NCBI GenBank assembly: GCA_014526335.1 | Contig: JACTAT010000060.1 | Location: 8,597,686 to 8,661,685 of the forward strand | DNA: 64,000 nt | Direction: 5' to 3' | From: Chrysaora quinquecirrha | Taxonomy: Eukaryota > Cnidaria > Scyphozoa > Semaeostomeae > Pelagiidae | Shown: in pieces, positions 22,739-34,000 of the stretch | Layout of the letters: each line of letters opens with the position of its first letter | Numbering within the stretch: the first letter of the stretch is position 1 | The notes under the pieces: model-generated | What the model was told of the DNA's origin: nothing | Database searches by the model: none | The model's input: only the letters and a program-made list of their open reading frames with translations | Made by a program: the position numbers and the translations under genes

Positions 22739-25208
22739 TTTAATTGGGGTAAGGTAGAATAATTTATACGCACACCTAAATTTCGCTATTTTAGACACAA
22801 TGTGTGGGTAATTTGGATTAATGTTTTTAGAGCAACAGAAATTGGCCTAGAGTTCTACGCCTCTCGGCTGCAATTGGCCAAGTCCATCTTATATTACATT
22901 TACGCTGTCTTTGTTAAACCAGTTTTGCTTAAAAACAGCTTTAATTTCTTCCAATCAAATCAATTCGAGTTCTTGAATTAGCCAATCAGAACGCGACATA
23001 TGTTAAACTGGCTTGGTTTAGCTGGTTCAACCTGACAGTGTGAATGCGTAAAGATTCGTCCTTCCATTTTTCTCATCCTTCTTGTGATAGACACGTTTTA
23101 CTTTGTATTAGCGAAGAAAGTTATCTCTACGTGTTATCTCTATAAGGAGCCAATAACCATCTTATAAACAACCAGTACCGGATACCCAGTACCCAGCTTT
23201 CCGAATTTCCAAGCAGCCTCAGGTACTGTCAAATCAAAACCAGCACTTACCTTAATACTTAGAAATTAGCTTCTTCCATGCCTGTTGGCTTGTTTCCGCA
23301 TGATGCAGTCAGCTTCTCTCCAATCAAGTCTGTCCTATGCTCTATCTTTTCCCTACTCCATTGTCACACTCATCACTTCGAGGTCCTCAACCACGCACTT
23401 CTTCCACTACAGTCTTGGTCTTCCTCTCTTACTTCTTCCTCCCTCAAGTTAGCTGCTCGTATCAGGCACTAGAAAATAGGTTACTTTTTCTGTTCTGAAT
23501 TACCTCGCAGAATTTAAAAAGTATATTTTTTCTTTTCAGTAGATTAAAATCTGAAAATTGTCTACGAAAAAATGCCCTCCTTTCCCAATTATCAAGAAGT
23601 CGAGGTTTTTCCGTATTTTCGGAGACATCGAGAAGAAATTATAGTAATTAACCAAGCACTTCTTCCATTACAGTCTTGGTCTTCCTCTATTACTACTTCC
23701 TCAAATTCCCTGCTCATATCAGGCAGTAGAAAATAGGTTCTAAATTGCCTCGCAGAGTTTGAAAAGTATATTTTGTTTTTGTAAGTAAATTAAAGTGTCT
23801 AAAAACGCTCTCCTTCCCCAATCAAGAAGTCGAGGTTTTTCCTTATTTTCGGAGACATCGAGAAGAATGAACATTTGGTGACAGATATTTCCCAATTGTA
23901 TTTTATTTTATAAAATGCTGTATACTTAAAAGATAATTGTATGTCGAATAATACTTGCAATCATGATTGCAAAAGCGAGAAGAAATAAGACTTTTTATTG
24001 AGTTAAAACTCTCTCGCGTGTCGCATGTGAAGTGATCATGGAAAATCGTGTTTCAACTCTGATGTCCCACCACAGTCAATCCCTAAGTCTCTGTTTGATT
24101 TAGGAATATTTATCTAAGGAAATGGAGAAACTAGATTTTGGTATTATAAACTTCTAGAGCGAAAAGAAAAATGGTTGTCTCCCTTTAGAGCGCAAGAATT
24201 TTACGTTGCGGATATCTTGATGGAAAAGTTCCGCACAATTTTTTGGGAAATTGTATCACGCTCTACCACACAGCTTCTCCGTCACACTGCTTTTTCGTAG
24301 AATCACAAGAGTCTAAAATGCAAATAAAATGGTTAACTCTATGGTGCTTTCTTTTGGGTTCTTTTTATCTCTTCTAAATACTGAGGAAAGTAGACTTCGG
24401 AGGCTTCCGATGCGATTTCAGACGCCAAAAAACGCACTTTCTGAAAAAACGGAAGATATCAGAGACGTTGATTTGGAAGCGATTTCTCTGCGAAATTTTC
24501 CAGCTCTAGAGTCAGCAGAATAAGGAGCATGTAAAGTATCCAATTTTCCCGCGGTGAGTTGTCCAAAAGAACGGGCTTTCGATCGTTTGGAAGATTCGAG
24601 GAAAAAGATGAGACAGGAAAAGGTCCCAAAAAAACGGACCCATGGTAGCAATAAATATTTCAACTTCAAAATTGCGATATCATGCATGCTAGGAAGTGTT
24701 TCGAGAGATGCTCTCCAACTCCAAAGTCTCGTGCTCTTGTTAATACAGGCGCAAACTCTGGGGCATTGCCGCTATTGTCTCATACCTATTTTGCAACATT
24801 TCAAGGTACCATTTTGTTAGACCGGAAAGACCAGGTCAGACGTTTCAAGCCAGCCAAACCGGAAAGCAGAACCAGTTTTCACCAATCAAATCGCTTTATT
24901 TTGGTCACATGATCAAGGTCCAGCCTTCCAGCCATGTTAGAGACAGAGGACACAGGAGAACAGAATAGATTTGGCGAGAAGAATTCTTTCAAAATCTGAG
25001 GTGTCAAAGGATGATGGCCACTCTCTTCTAAGTTAAAACTAAGAATTTTATAGATTTTTAAATGTTACTTTAGTCCAATGTATTCTCCAACAATCTGGAA
25101 AACTGGAGCACCGAGAATCCGTCGAAGTTTACCTTTGAAAGTGAGAGGAAGGTTAGGTTAGGCCAGGAAGACATTTTTGCTAAACCACAAATAAAGAAAG
25201 AAAACAAA
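22739..25208. other. GOLGA2-SUCO spacer, no gene seen; contains a tandem duplication
   Basis: About 2.5 kb. A unit of roughly 240 bases at 23390-23640 is repeated at 23648-23868 (shared CACTTCTTCCA, ACAGTCTTGGTCTTCCTCT, TCAAGAAGTCGAGGTTTTTC, CGGAGACATCGAGAAGAA). Overlapping frames at 24329-24912 on both strands have no recognisable domain. The SUCO promoter should lie at the right end. I see no clear TATA box. Confidence 0.55.
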
Positions 25209-27954
25209 ATGGCCTCAGTCTCCGTCAGCGCGTTGATTGTATTTTGTTGTACTGTTCTGTTATCTTATCTGCTTTTGAAAAGGTTAGTAAATTGGAAATT
25301 TAAAGCTTCGTACGGTTGTTTATGTATGAAAACGAAGACCAGGCAATCGTGCGTGCAAATGATGCAATCTTCACCGTCTGTGTCTGTCTGAAAACTTGTT
25401 TTTTGGTTGTCTGAGCTGCGACATACATAGATATACATGCGACCCTAAAAAGAGCCTTTAGGCCAAATTAAAAGCCCGTTATTCACACGTGTAGGTCAAT
25501 TGGGAGCGCATTTTTAATTAGCTCTCTGAAGAACAATCCAATACACAATTGGATAGTACCCATACCTCAGAACGATAATTGCCACCCCTCTGAAGTCCCC
25601 CCTCTGGCCCTCTTTCTAATGAACTGGCACCATCACCATTGTAACTCACAAGTTTAAGCCCCCCATTTGTTAAGACCTCCAACTTATTAAAATTTCAGAA
25701 AATTCTTACCCCCATTTATTATGAGCCCCCATTTATTTGGCATTGAAGAACAGGGAAAGTGGTCCCAATTATATTCAAAGCTTAGCTTCAGCTACATCCC
25801 TTGACCACCCACACTTGACCACTGTTGGTACATATGCAGTTTAGTGGACACCGAAAGTACAACAAAAACAATAGCAAACGACATAAGATATTGACTTTAG
25901 CCCCACTGTTTATTCATATAGAAATCTGTAGTTTGTGTTTCTAAGATTTACAATTGTTTTTTCTTACAGTAAGTGTTATGCTGAAGGGGATGAGACAAAC
26001 TTTAAAGAAATTAAACTAGAAATAAATGGGACAAAATTAGCTGTAAGTATACTTCCCAAAAACTTTGCTCTTTATCTTTCATGAATTTCACTGAACTGTA
26101 AATCTTTTGAGAGTTGCAATTTATTTTTTGATCTGATTGCATTTTTTAGAATCATACAAAGCAAGAAAAAGAGGAGACGCACCCTGACCAGACAATTGCA
26201 GAAGAAGATCAATTAGAGAATGGAGTGGTACTTCCAACCATTGCCCCTGCCACACCCCATTCTGAGAGACACACGTTTCCTCACAATGAGGCCAGTATAT
26301 CTTCACTTGATAATGAGAAGGACCCTTTAATAACTCACAATAACAGTGAAGAAGGAACAAGCAAGGAGAAACATTTAAGGTTGGTGTATGTTGATAGAGT
26401 CTTCTAGATCTTATTTTAATTTTATCATAGCAGAAGAAAATTTCTCTTGCATACCAATTGACTAAGAATGATGGTAGATGAAGATTTACCATAAGCCATG
26501 AAATTGTATTACTTGGTCACAACATCAAGAAAGCAGGTGAAGGTGAAGGTGAAGGTGAAATGGTGTTTTAGCGCCAGTCGCTAGGATCTCAGTAGTAGGT
26601 TAACTAATCGAGACCTCGACCCTGGCCGTGACGCTACCGTGGCTGGGCTCGAACCCTGACCACACTGAGCTTCTGACACCACGAGTCAGCTGGATTACAC
26701 CACAGCACCTTCAAGCATGCAGACATTATTTCTAACGCAAGTACTTGAAGTTGTAGAGCTTGCCTTAACGTGAAGAAAGAGCTGTAGGGTCATTGTTTCA
26801 TCTGGTCCAGCATACCGACTAGTAGTACCAAGTCAAGGCTTAAATCCCAGGATTACTGCTAGGGTCAAGGTCAAGAAGAAATCCACTTCTTTACCCTCAG
26901 CTTGAACCACTGTTTTTTTCATAGAAATCTTCTAAGAATCCTTTTGTTTCAAAAGGAATCATGTATGCTTTTTCAGTGTGAGAAATGCCCCTCAGTCAAG
27001 GTCACGATCTACTTGAAATCTTTAATTAACTAAAATACACCATTTCACCTTCCCTTTTATCCATTACTACATAAACAGTTTGTGTCTTTTCATCATTAAA
27101 TAGTAGTTACCCAATTTAATGGCCTTTTCAGACAAAGCATTGATCAAGTGGATGAGGTGAAATTTGATGATTTGGTCCTCAATCCAGTTTTAAACAGTTT
27201 TGATGAGCCTCAAAAGACGTCAACTCTAAAAGATGAAAATGATCATGCAAATGGAAAAGAGAAAACTAAGATAGATAATAATCAAGAAACATTGAAAGAA
27301 AATGACAATGATGTAAAGTTGGAATCTTTAGATCTTATGAAACTAGCAGTGGGGGAATCTGGAGAAAATGTTGATGTGAAAAAAGAAGATGTTGAAGGGT
27401 TTGTGAAAGACAAGAAGTCCCAACAGACCGAAGCTACAGAGAATTCAAGAGAAGTTTCAGTTGATGACAATGATAATGCTAATAAGGATGTTGGAATATT
27501 AGAGTCTTTTAAAGATTGGAAAGAAAAACAAGCAACTAATGGAAAGAGAATAGAACAAGAAAAATTAATATCACAGAGTATTCAAAGAAAGAGATACAAT
27601 AAAAAGACCAACTATGCTTCTAATGAATGTGGAGCCAAAGTTGTAGCAGCCAACACTGAAGCTGAGAATACTGCTGCAATATTAACTGAAAATAAAGATC
27701 TTTACATGTTGAATCCATGCAGTTCTAATATTTGGTTTGTTATTGAGTTATGTGAAAAGGTTCAAGTTGAAACAGTGGAAATTGCAAATTTTGAGTTGTT
27801 TTCATCGACTCCAGAGGCTTTTAAAGTTTATTTCAGTTCAAGATATCCCACAAGAGAGTGGCAGCTTGTTGGATCTTTTGTTGCAAAGTCAGAGAGGGTT
27901 ATTCAGAGTTTTAATTTACAAGAAAAATCGTACGCAAAGTTTGTAAAGGTAAGG

Positions 27955-28022
<68 letters not shown>

Positions 28023-31000
28023 TCTATGATACAAGATTTGAGTGCAGTTCAAATTAAACATTTTTGGTACCGCTTGTTGTGCTTAAACATGTTGCTATCG
28101 CTTATTGTAAGCACTCAGTAGCTATGTCAAACAAATGTACGTTCTTCCATCTCTGCCCTTCATTTATGTCGACATTGTGCATAGTCAGAACTAGTTGCCG
28201 ATTGCTAGTTTTGTTATCTGAAAAAAATGGCTTCTTACAGAGAGATTTGCTGTATGGAAAGCACAGTAATCTCAGATAGTTACCTACGTGTTTCATTCGT
28301 TGATATACTGAAAAGCTCTGGCCCTTATCTTGAATATTTGCTACTGTGAATAAATATTTATCGTTGACTTTGCGCTGCGTTTCAAACAGACTATCTCGTA
28401 CTTAGAAATAATTCGATTACGAACGCATTCCCTGCCTTTATCTAATCTTGATCATTTTGAAGCGAAAGCAAAACTTTTTACCCGTGTGAGTGTGAGATAA
28501 TGATGATAGGTTATCATAGTGTGAGATAAAGCTGTTTCGTTTTTTAATGAATTTCTTCGTATGAAATCTCTGACCTTAATTTCGAACTACTGTAAGCGTC
28601 TGGACGTCCAGTGTCCCAATTAATTTATGATGTGCTCCTATAGTCTTCGACGATTTATAAGGATTTAACCGTAAAGTTCTTTCGGCATTGAAGTCTATAT
28701 CCTCAGTCTTTTTGACGGAAAGCTCTAGTACCCATGCAAACAAATGGACTAACACCAACTAGTTGCAACTGCTAACTTATTTCGGCAAGTCAACAACTAG
28801 TAAGTACTTATAGGATACAGTTGATCGCGGTCCCAAGACCGCTCAGGTCTCGACTTGTTCCAACTCCCTTACTTTCGCTCACATTGAATTGAATTGATGT
28901 TGTTGTTGTTCGCTTCAGTAAGTTAGTTTGAGCGTCCAGCGATTCAATTCAATAGCGATAAGTGTAACTCAGGTAATAAGTCTAGCTCAGGTCCACCTCG
29001 ACTGACGGGAATCAGTAGACTCACTCCATAAGTCCCACTACTTCGATCGATGTTATTGTTGTTGTTTTCTACAATCGCTCAGTGTGGAGTGATAAATCAA
29101 AATAAGGGGAGCGTAAACTAGAGACTCGTGTAGTGAGTCTAGGGAATCAGTTGGCAACTAATCGCAGAAGTAGAACATGCCAAACGTTCTGGAACTGTGC
29201 GCTGACTACTTGCCGTCATAAAGGAACTAGTTGCCAAATAGTTGTCAGCGCGCTCACAATGACCGATTAGAAGTCGGTAACCATTGGCAACTAGTTCTGA
29301 CTGTGCCCATTGTCGACATAAGCCCGATTTGAGGCATCGGGTTTTGTTTTATCAAATTCCACCTATGAATAAGCCTTCTTCTAAGCAAGAAGTTTACAGT
29401 TTTTCTTCTTTTTAGATTGAAATGACGAGCCATTTTGGTAAAGAGCATTACTGCCCGTTGAGTTTGGTAAGAATATTTGGGAGAAGCGAGGTTGAGGAAC
29501 TCGAAGATTCTGAGGATACTACAAGCGATCATGATCACACACGTGATGAAACTGCCGAATTAGAAAGCAAGAAAGACAATGCTGATGGTGAGTCAAAAAA
29601 TGACCCAAGCAATTTCTTAAAAAGTGCTACTGATGTTGTCATAGGGTTGGTCAATAAAGCAACTGAAACGTTTACTGGGAAGAGTGATAAACGGAATGGA
29701 ACAAGATTAGAAAAGGGGGAGGGAGAAGCAGACATAAATCAAAGACCAGAGGAAGGTTCTGTAGAGGCTAAGCGTGAGGATAGAGATATTAATAGCAAGG
29801 AACTAGATGTTATTCTAGATGATGGTGCTCGAAACACAGAAAAGTTAGATAACAAGACTGATGTGAAAGTTGCTGTAAATGCAAGTTCTGATCTTGTTGT
29901 ACTGCTCGAAGGGGATGATGGAGATGATGATAGTACAGATGCTAACCAGACAGACAGAAAATGTGTTTTTAATGCCGAAATACAAGGAAATAAATGCGCA
30001 AACCCTTTTACTTATTTCTGGATTCCGTATGTTTTCAAGTACAGAATCTGCCCGTTGAATTATGATGAAAACCAATCCAATACTAGGATAAGGATTGCTG
30101 TGGTTAACAAGACCATGGATGCATCACCACATGTTGCTCTGAGCTCGAGTAATGGTGAAGGATCGGAACTATATCCCGATACTACTAACGTTGGATCTTC
30201 TAACAAAGCTAATGCTTTTGTCAGTTCGACTAATTTCATTTTAAAATCAGAAACAACCGAAATAAAAGATAAAGTTACTGCTGATGCACATGTAACACTT
30301 ATCCCAAGTGTTTCTGAAGAGACTCGGGGAGGTTCAGGCGCATCTGAATTAGTTGGGAATATTTTAATGACTCCTGCTTCAGAAAGCAACGGTTCCTCGA
30401 GTAAAGTAAATAAGACAAATAGCAAAACTGAACTTCTGCGCCGGGATAACACTGACAGCAAAAGCTCTTGTGATCAAAAGACGATGATTTCACCTGATTT
30501 ATCTCAGCTGATAGAATCCGCAATTTTATCTAATCACCAAATTCAAGAAACAACATCAAAAACTTCAGCTTCTGTGGAGGCTACTGAAGTTCCATCTGAA
30601 AACGTTAAACATGTGAAAAATGAAACTAAAAAGGATGAGGTTAAATTAATGGAGGATCAAGATGATCATGTCGATGTTCTGGTTATCAATATTGATGAGA
30701 AATTGGGGGAGGGTAAAGCTGAAGCAACCCAAAACCCCCATTGAACTCAACAGAACCCGATAGTGCTGAAAGTAAGAAGGCAGTGGCTGAAGAATATCCA
30801 GTAAGAGATTCAATGTCAGATTCATTGTCAGATAAAGATTCATTGTCAGTTCAAGATTCATCATCAGTCAATGATTCATCGCCAGGTATAGATTCATTAC
30901 CAGTCAAAGATTCATCCCCAGTGAAAGATTCATTGCCAGTGAAAGATTCATTGCCAGTGTCAGATTCATCACCAGTCAAAGATTCATTGCCAGTTACAGA

Positions 31001-34000
31001 TTCGTTACCAAATTCAACCACAGTTATTATACCTTCATTCTCTCAACCTACCACATCGAGTCTTGGGTCCTTGAAAACATCTGAGTCTCCAAACATTGTT
31101 CAAGTGTCATACGAAGTAAGTGAGAATCAGACGTTGTCAAAGCACAGCAATGTCTCAATAAAGCCAGCGACAATTTCAGAATTTCCATCAACGCAATCTA
31201 CGACGATTACAGCGACACGTTTAGCGACAAAACCGATCAACGATGTTCAGCCTAGTGAGGGTAATAACGGGGAAAGCATGCAGAAGAATGAAAAGGTGGA
31301 GGGAACAGAAACCAACTGGAAAACTGACTCTGTAGATTCTACAATGACAGTGAGGAACATAGGCTCTAATGGAAAACTGAGCACCGTAGATGCAAGTTTA
31401 AAAACTGGAACTGCGGAGGATGGTGACAAAATTGGAACCTTGGATTCAAGAGTAAAAGATGGAACTTTGGGAACCAACGAAAAACTTGGAACTATGGATT
31501 CATCTGTGAAAACTGGAACTCAGGACTCTGTTGTTAAAATCGGCAGCGGATCCTCAGGAAACAACAAAGAATCGGCCATTTTGAAATTGAAAAATCGAGT
31601 GAAAGCACTGGAAACTAATTTGAGTTTGAGTACGCTTTACTTGGAGGAGATGAGTAAACGATACAGGACTGCGCTAGAAGACCAGCAGAAACAGTTCAAA
31701 GCGAAATTAAATGATCTGAATTTGAGTGTTTTCGAAAATAAACAAGTGATTAAAAAACAGCAGAAAACTATTGAAGAACTAACGAAACAATTGCTACAAC
31801 TAAGTATCCAGTTTAAAAATTTCACTGAATTCACTGAAGAACAACAGAAAAAGGTGGGTTCTAAAAATTTTTGTATTTGTCTTATTATCACAGATTTCCT
31901 AAAGCTGGACATCATCCTTAAAGATACCGTTATAAGTCACCACATCAGACCTTATGCTTAAACTTTTAAGCCGCAGTGCCACTGGACAACCGCGACCTAC
32001 CCAGAATGTACCAAAAATTAAAATGAAGATCATCAGCAGAGCAAAGTCTCAATTTGATTCTGAGCTCTAATGTTTTGTAATCTCACTTAAACTTTCCGGC
32101 TTTTTAGACTTAAAGCCCTTAAAACTTCCGGAAAGCCCGGCCTCCTGACTCTTAAGGTGCGGTGGTGTCGTTTTCTTATCCAGCTAGCTCCTTGTGTTTG
32201 GAGCTCAGTATGATCAGGGTTCGAGCCACAGTCACTGAAGCGTCATAATCAGGGGGAGGTCTCTTAGGTTTATGAACTTCTGAGATCGTAGCTGCTGCCG
32301 CTAAATATACCATTCCATCTTTACATAGGAAAATTTTTAGGAACTCTTTCCCGTTGCCCCTAACTATAATCCTGTGGTTTCCACCTGACAATGTAGTATC
32401 TCTGACTGTTTCTGCTACTACTATTCAATGAAAAATCAGAAAAGATTAGCTGTATTCCTAACATGTAGCCCAATTCTAAGCGATGTGAATGAATAGTCTT
32501 TTTGTATTTGTTATATGTTTGTAATAGTATTTTCGTTATTTTTTTATTGATACTCTTTTCTTGAAGATGGCAGAGCGGTATCTGTTCTCTTGCACGATCG
32601 AAGCTCTTATCATCATCATTCTATTATGGAACTGCATGACAAGATCGAAATCCATGGAACACAGGGAAACGAGAAGGCATAGTGCTCCTTCCTTGTCTGC
32701 CAATCAAATGGATAGTAAGTCGAAAACATTGATAGCTTCAAAATCCCGTTTGTCATCTCTTTTTTGTAAGTTATCACTGTATTCTACTCTCATCGCTAAA
32801 CTTCGTGTTTTTAGGGAGGCCGTTTCTTGCAATTACCAGTGGTGATGTGCCTACGGATAAAAGAGATCAATCGCCACCCGCATATCAGTTTGATAGTAAC
32901 GTGAGTGACAAAATCTTTTTTTAATCAACCTCTACAGCCACTGCCGTTACGCGATGCAAGCCGTGGAGCATTTCACTCCTGGCAATAGTGTACAAGATTC
33001 CTATTGAAAGAGAGGATTCTTACAAGCTATGAAAACAATAGAGGTTCAAACAGAGGGTGTACGAGACTCTATGGAGTGAGTTGCCCCTCAATTGAAGAAA
33101 TCTTTATTTGTTAAGGCAGGTCGCATTGATTTGGAGGCTTTTGAAGCAGCTATACAGCTGATGTAGACCTTGCCCCCCCCCCGTAGTGTTATCGGGATCG
33201 TTATAGCAGAAGGATCTTTAACTGCTGCTTGGATTTTACGTACGCGCAGAGAACACACGGAGTCAGACGACATTTGAGAGACGATTCTCTATCATGTCCG
33301 ATCAACTGACTTTACTTTAACTTCATACTGACTTCGTACTGACTTTTTACTGACTGACTACTTATTTACAGAGTTTCTAAGTTATAGTATTTACAAGTCA
33401 CATGATCTATTGCGCAGTTAGAAATTATACATGCAACTATGTTCTAGCAGAAAGTTCTAGTTATAATGACGTACAAGTACTTACATAAATAGATAGAAGG
33501 TATAGAAAGATCATAACGTGCAAGAAGACATACGTTACATTTACATGAAGTAGCTGTTCCTACTACAGTAGACTAGACTAGACTCGATGCTATACTATAA
33601 TGAACACTTGTTAGCGAAGAGAAAATCTATTTACCCAAGAGCCTTCGAAAAAAAGCATGTTACATAAAGAACATTTTGCGATCCCTCTAGCATTGAAATG
33701 CATTCACCAGGGTTTCCTATAATGGAGATGGACCTTAATAGCCCACAGCTTCCATGCACTTCATGAAATGATTTAGGGATAGGATATAACCGGTTAAACC
33801 AGAAACCCGATTTGGACCTTTGAAATCCTGACGGCCAATACAATATCATTGAATTCACAGGTGCAATTTCCCAAAGAAATCGATCAGAAAAAAGATATTA
33901 CTTGTTAACGGATTAATTAGAAATTTGAGAATAATACGTCACCTGTTTCACGGTACCAATTCATTGTAAAGCCAATGTTGGAGCCTTAGCCCTTATTCTT

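Noticed and set aside
24329..24912. Overlapping 64-89 codon frames upstream of SUCO
   Set aside because: Open on both strands at once with no domain or splice continuation into SUCO.
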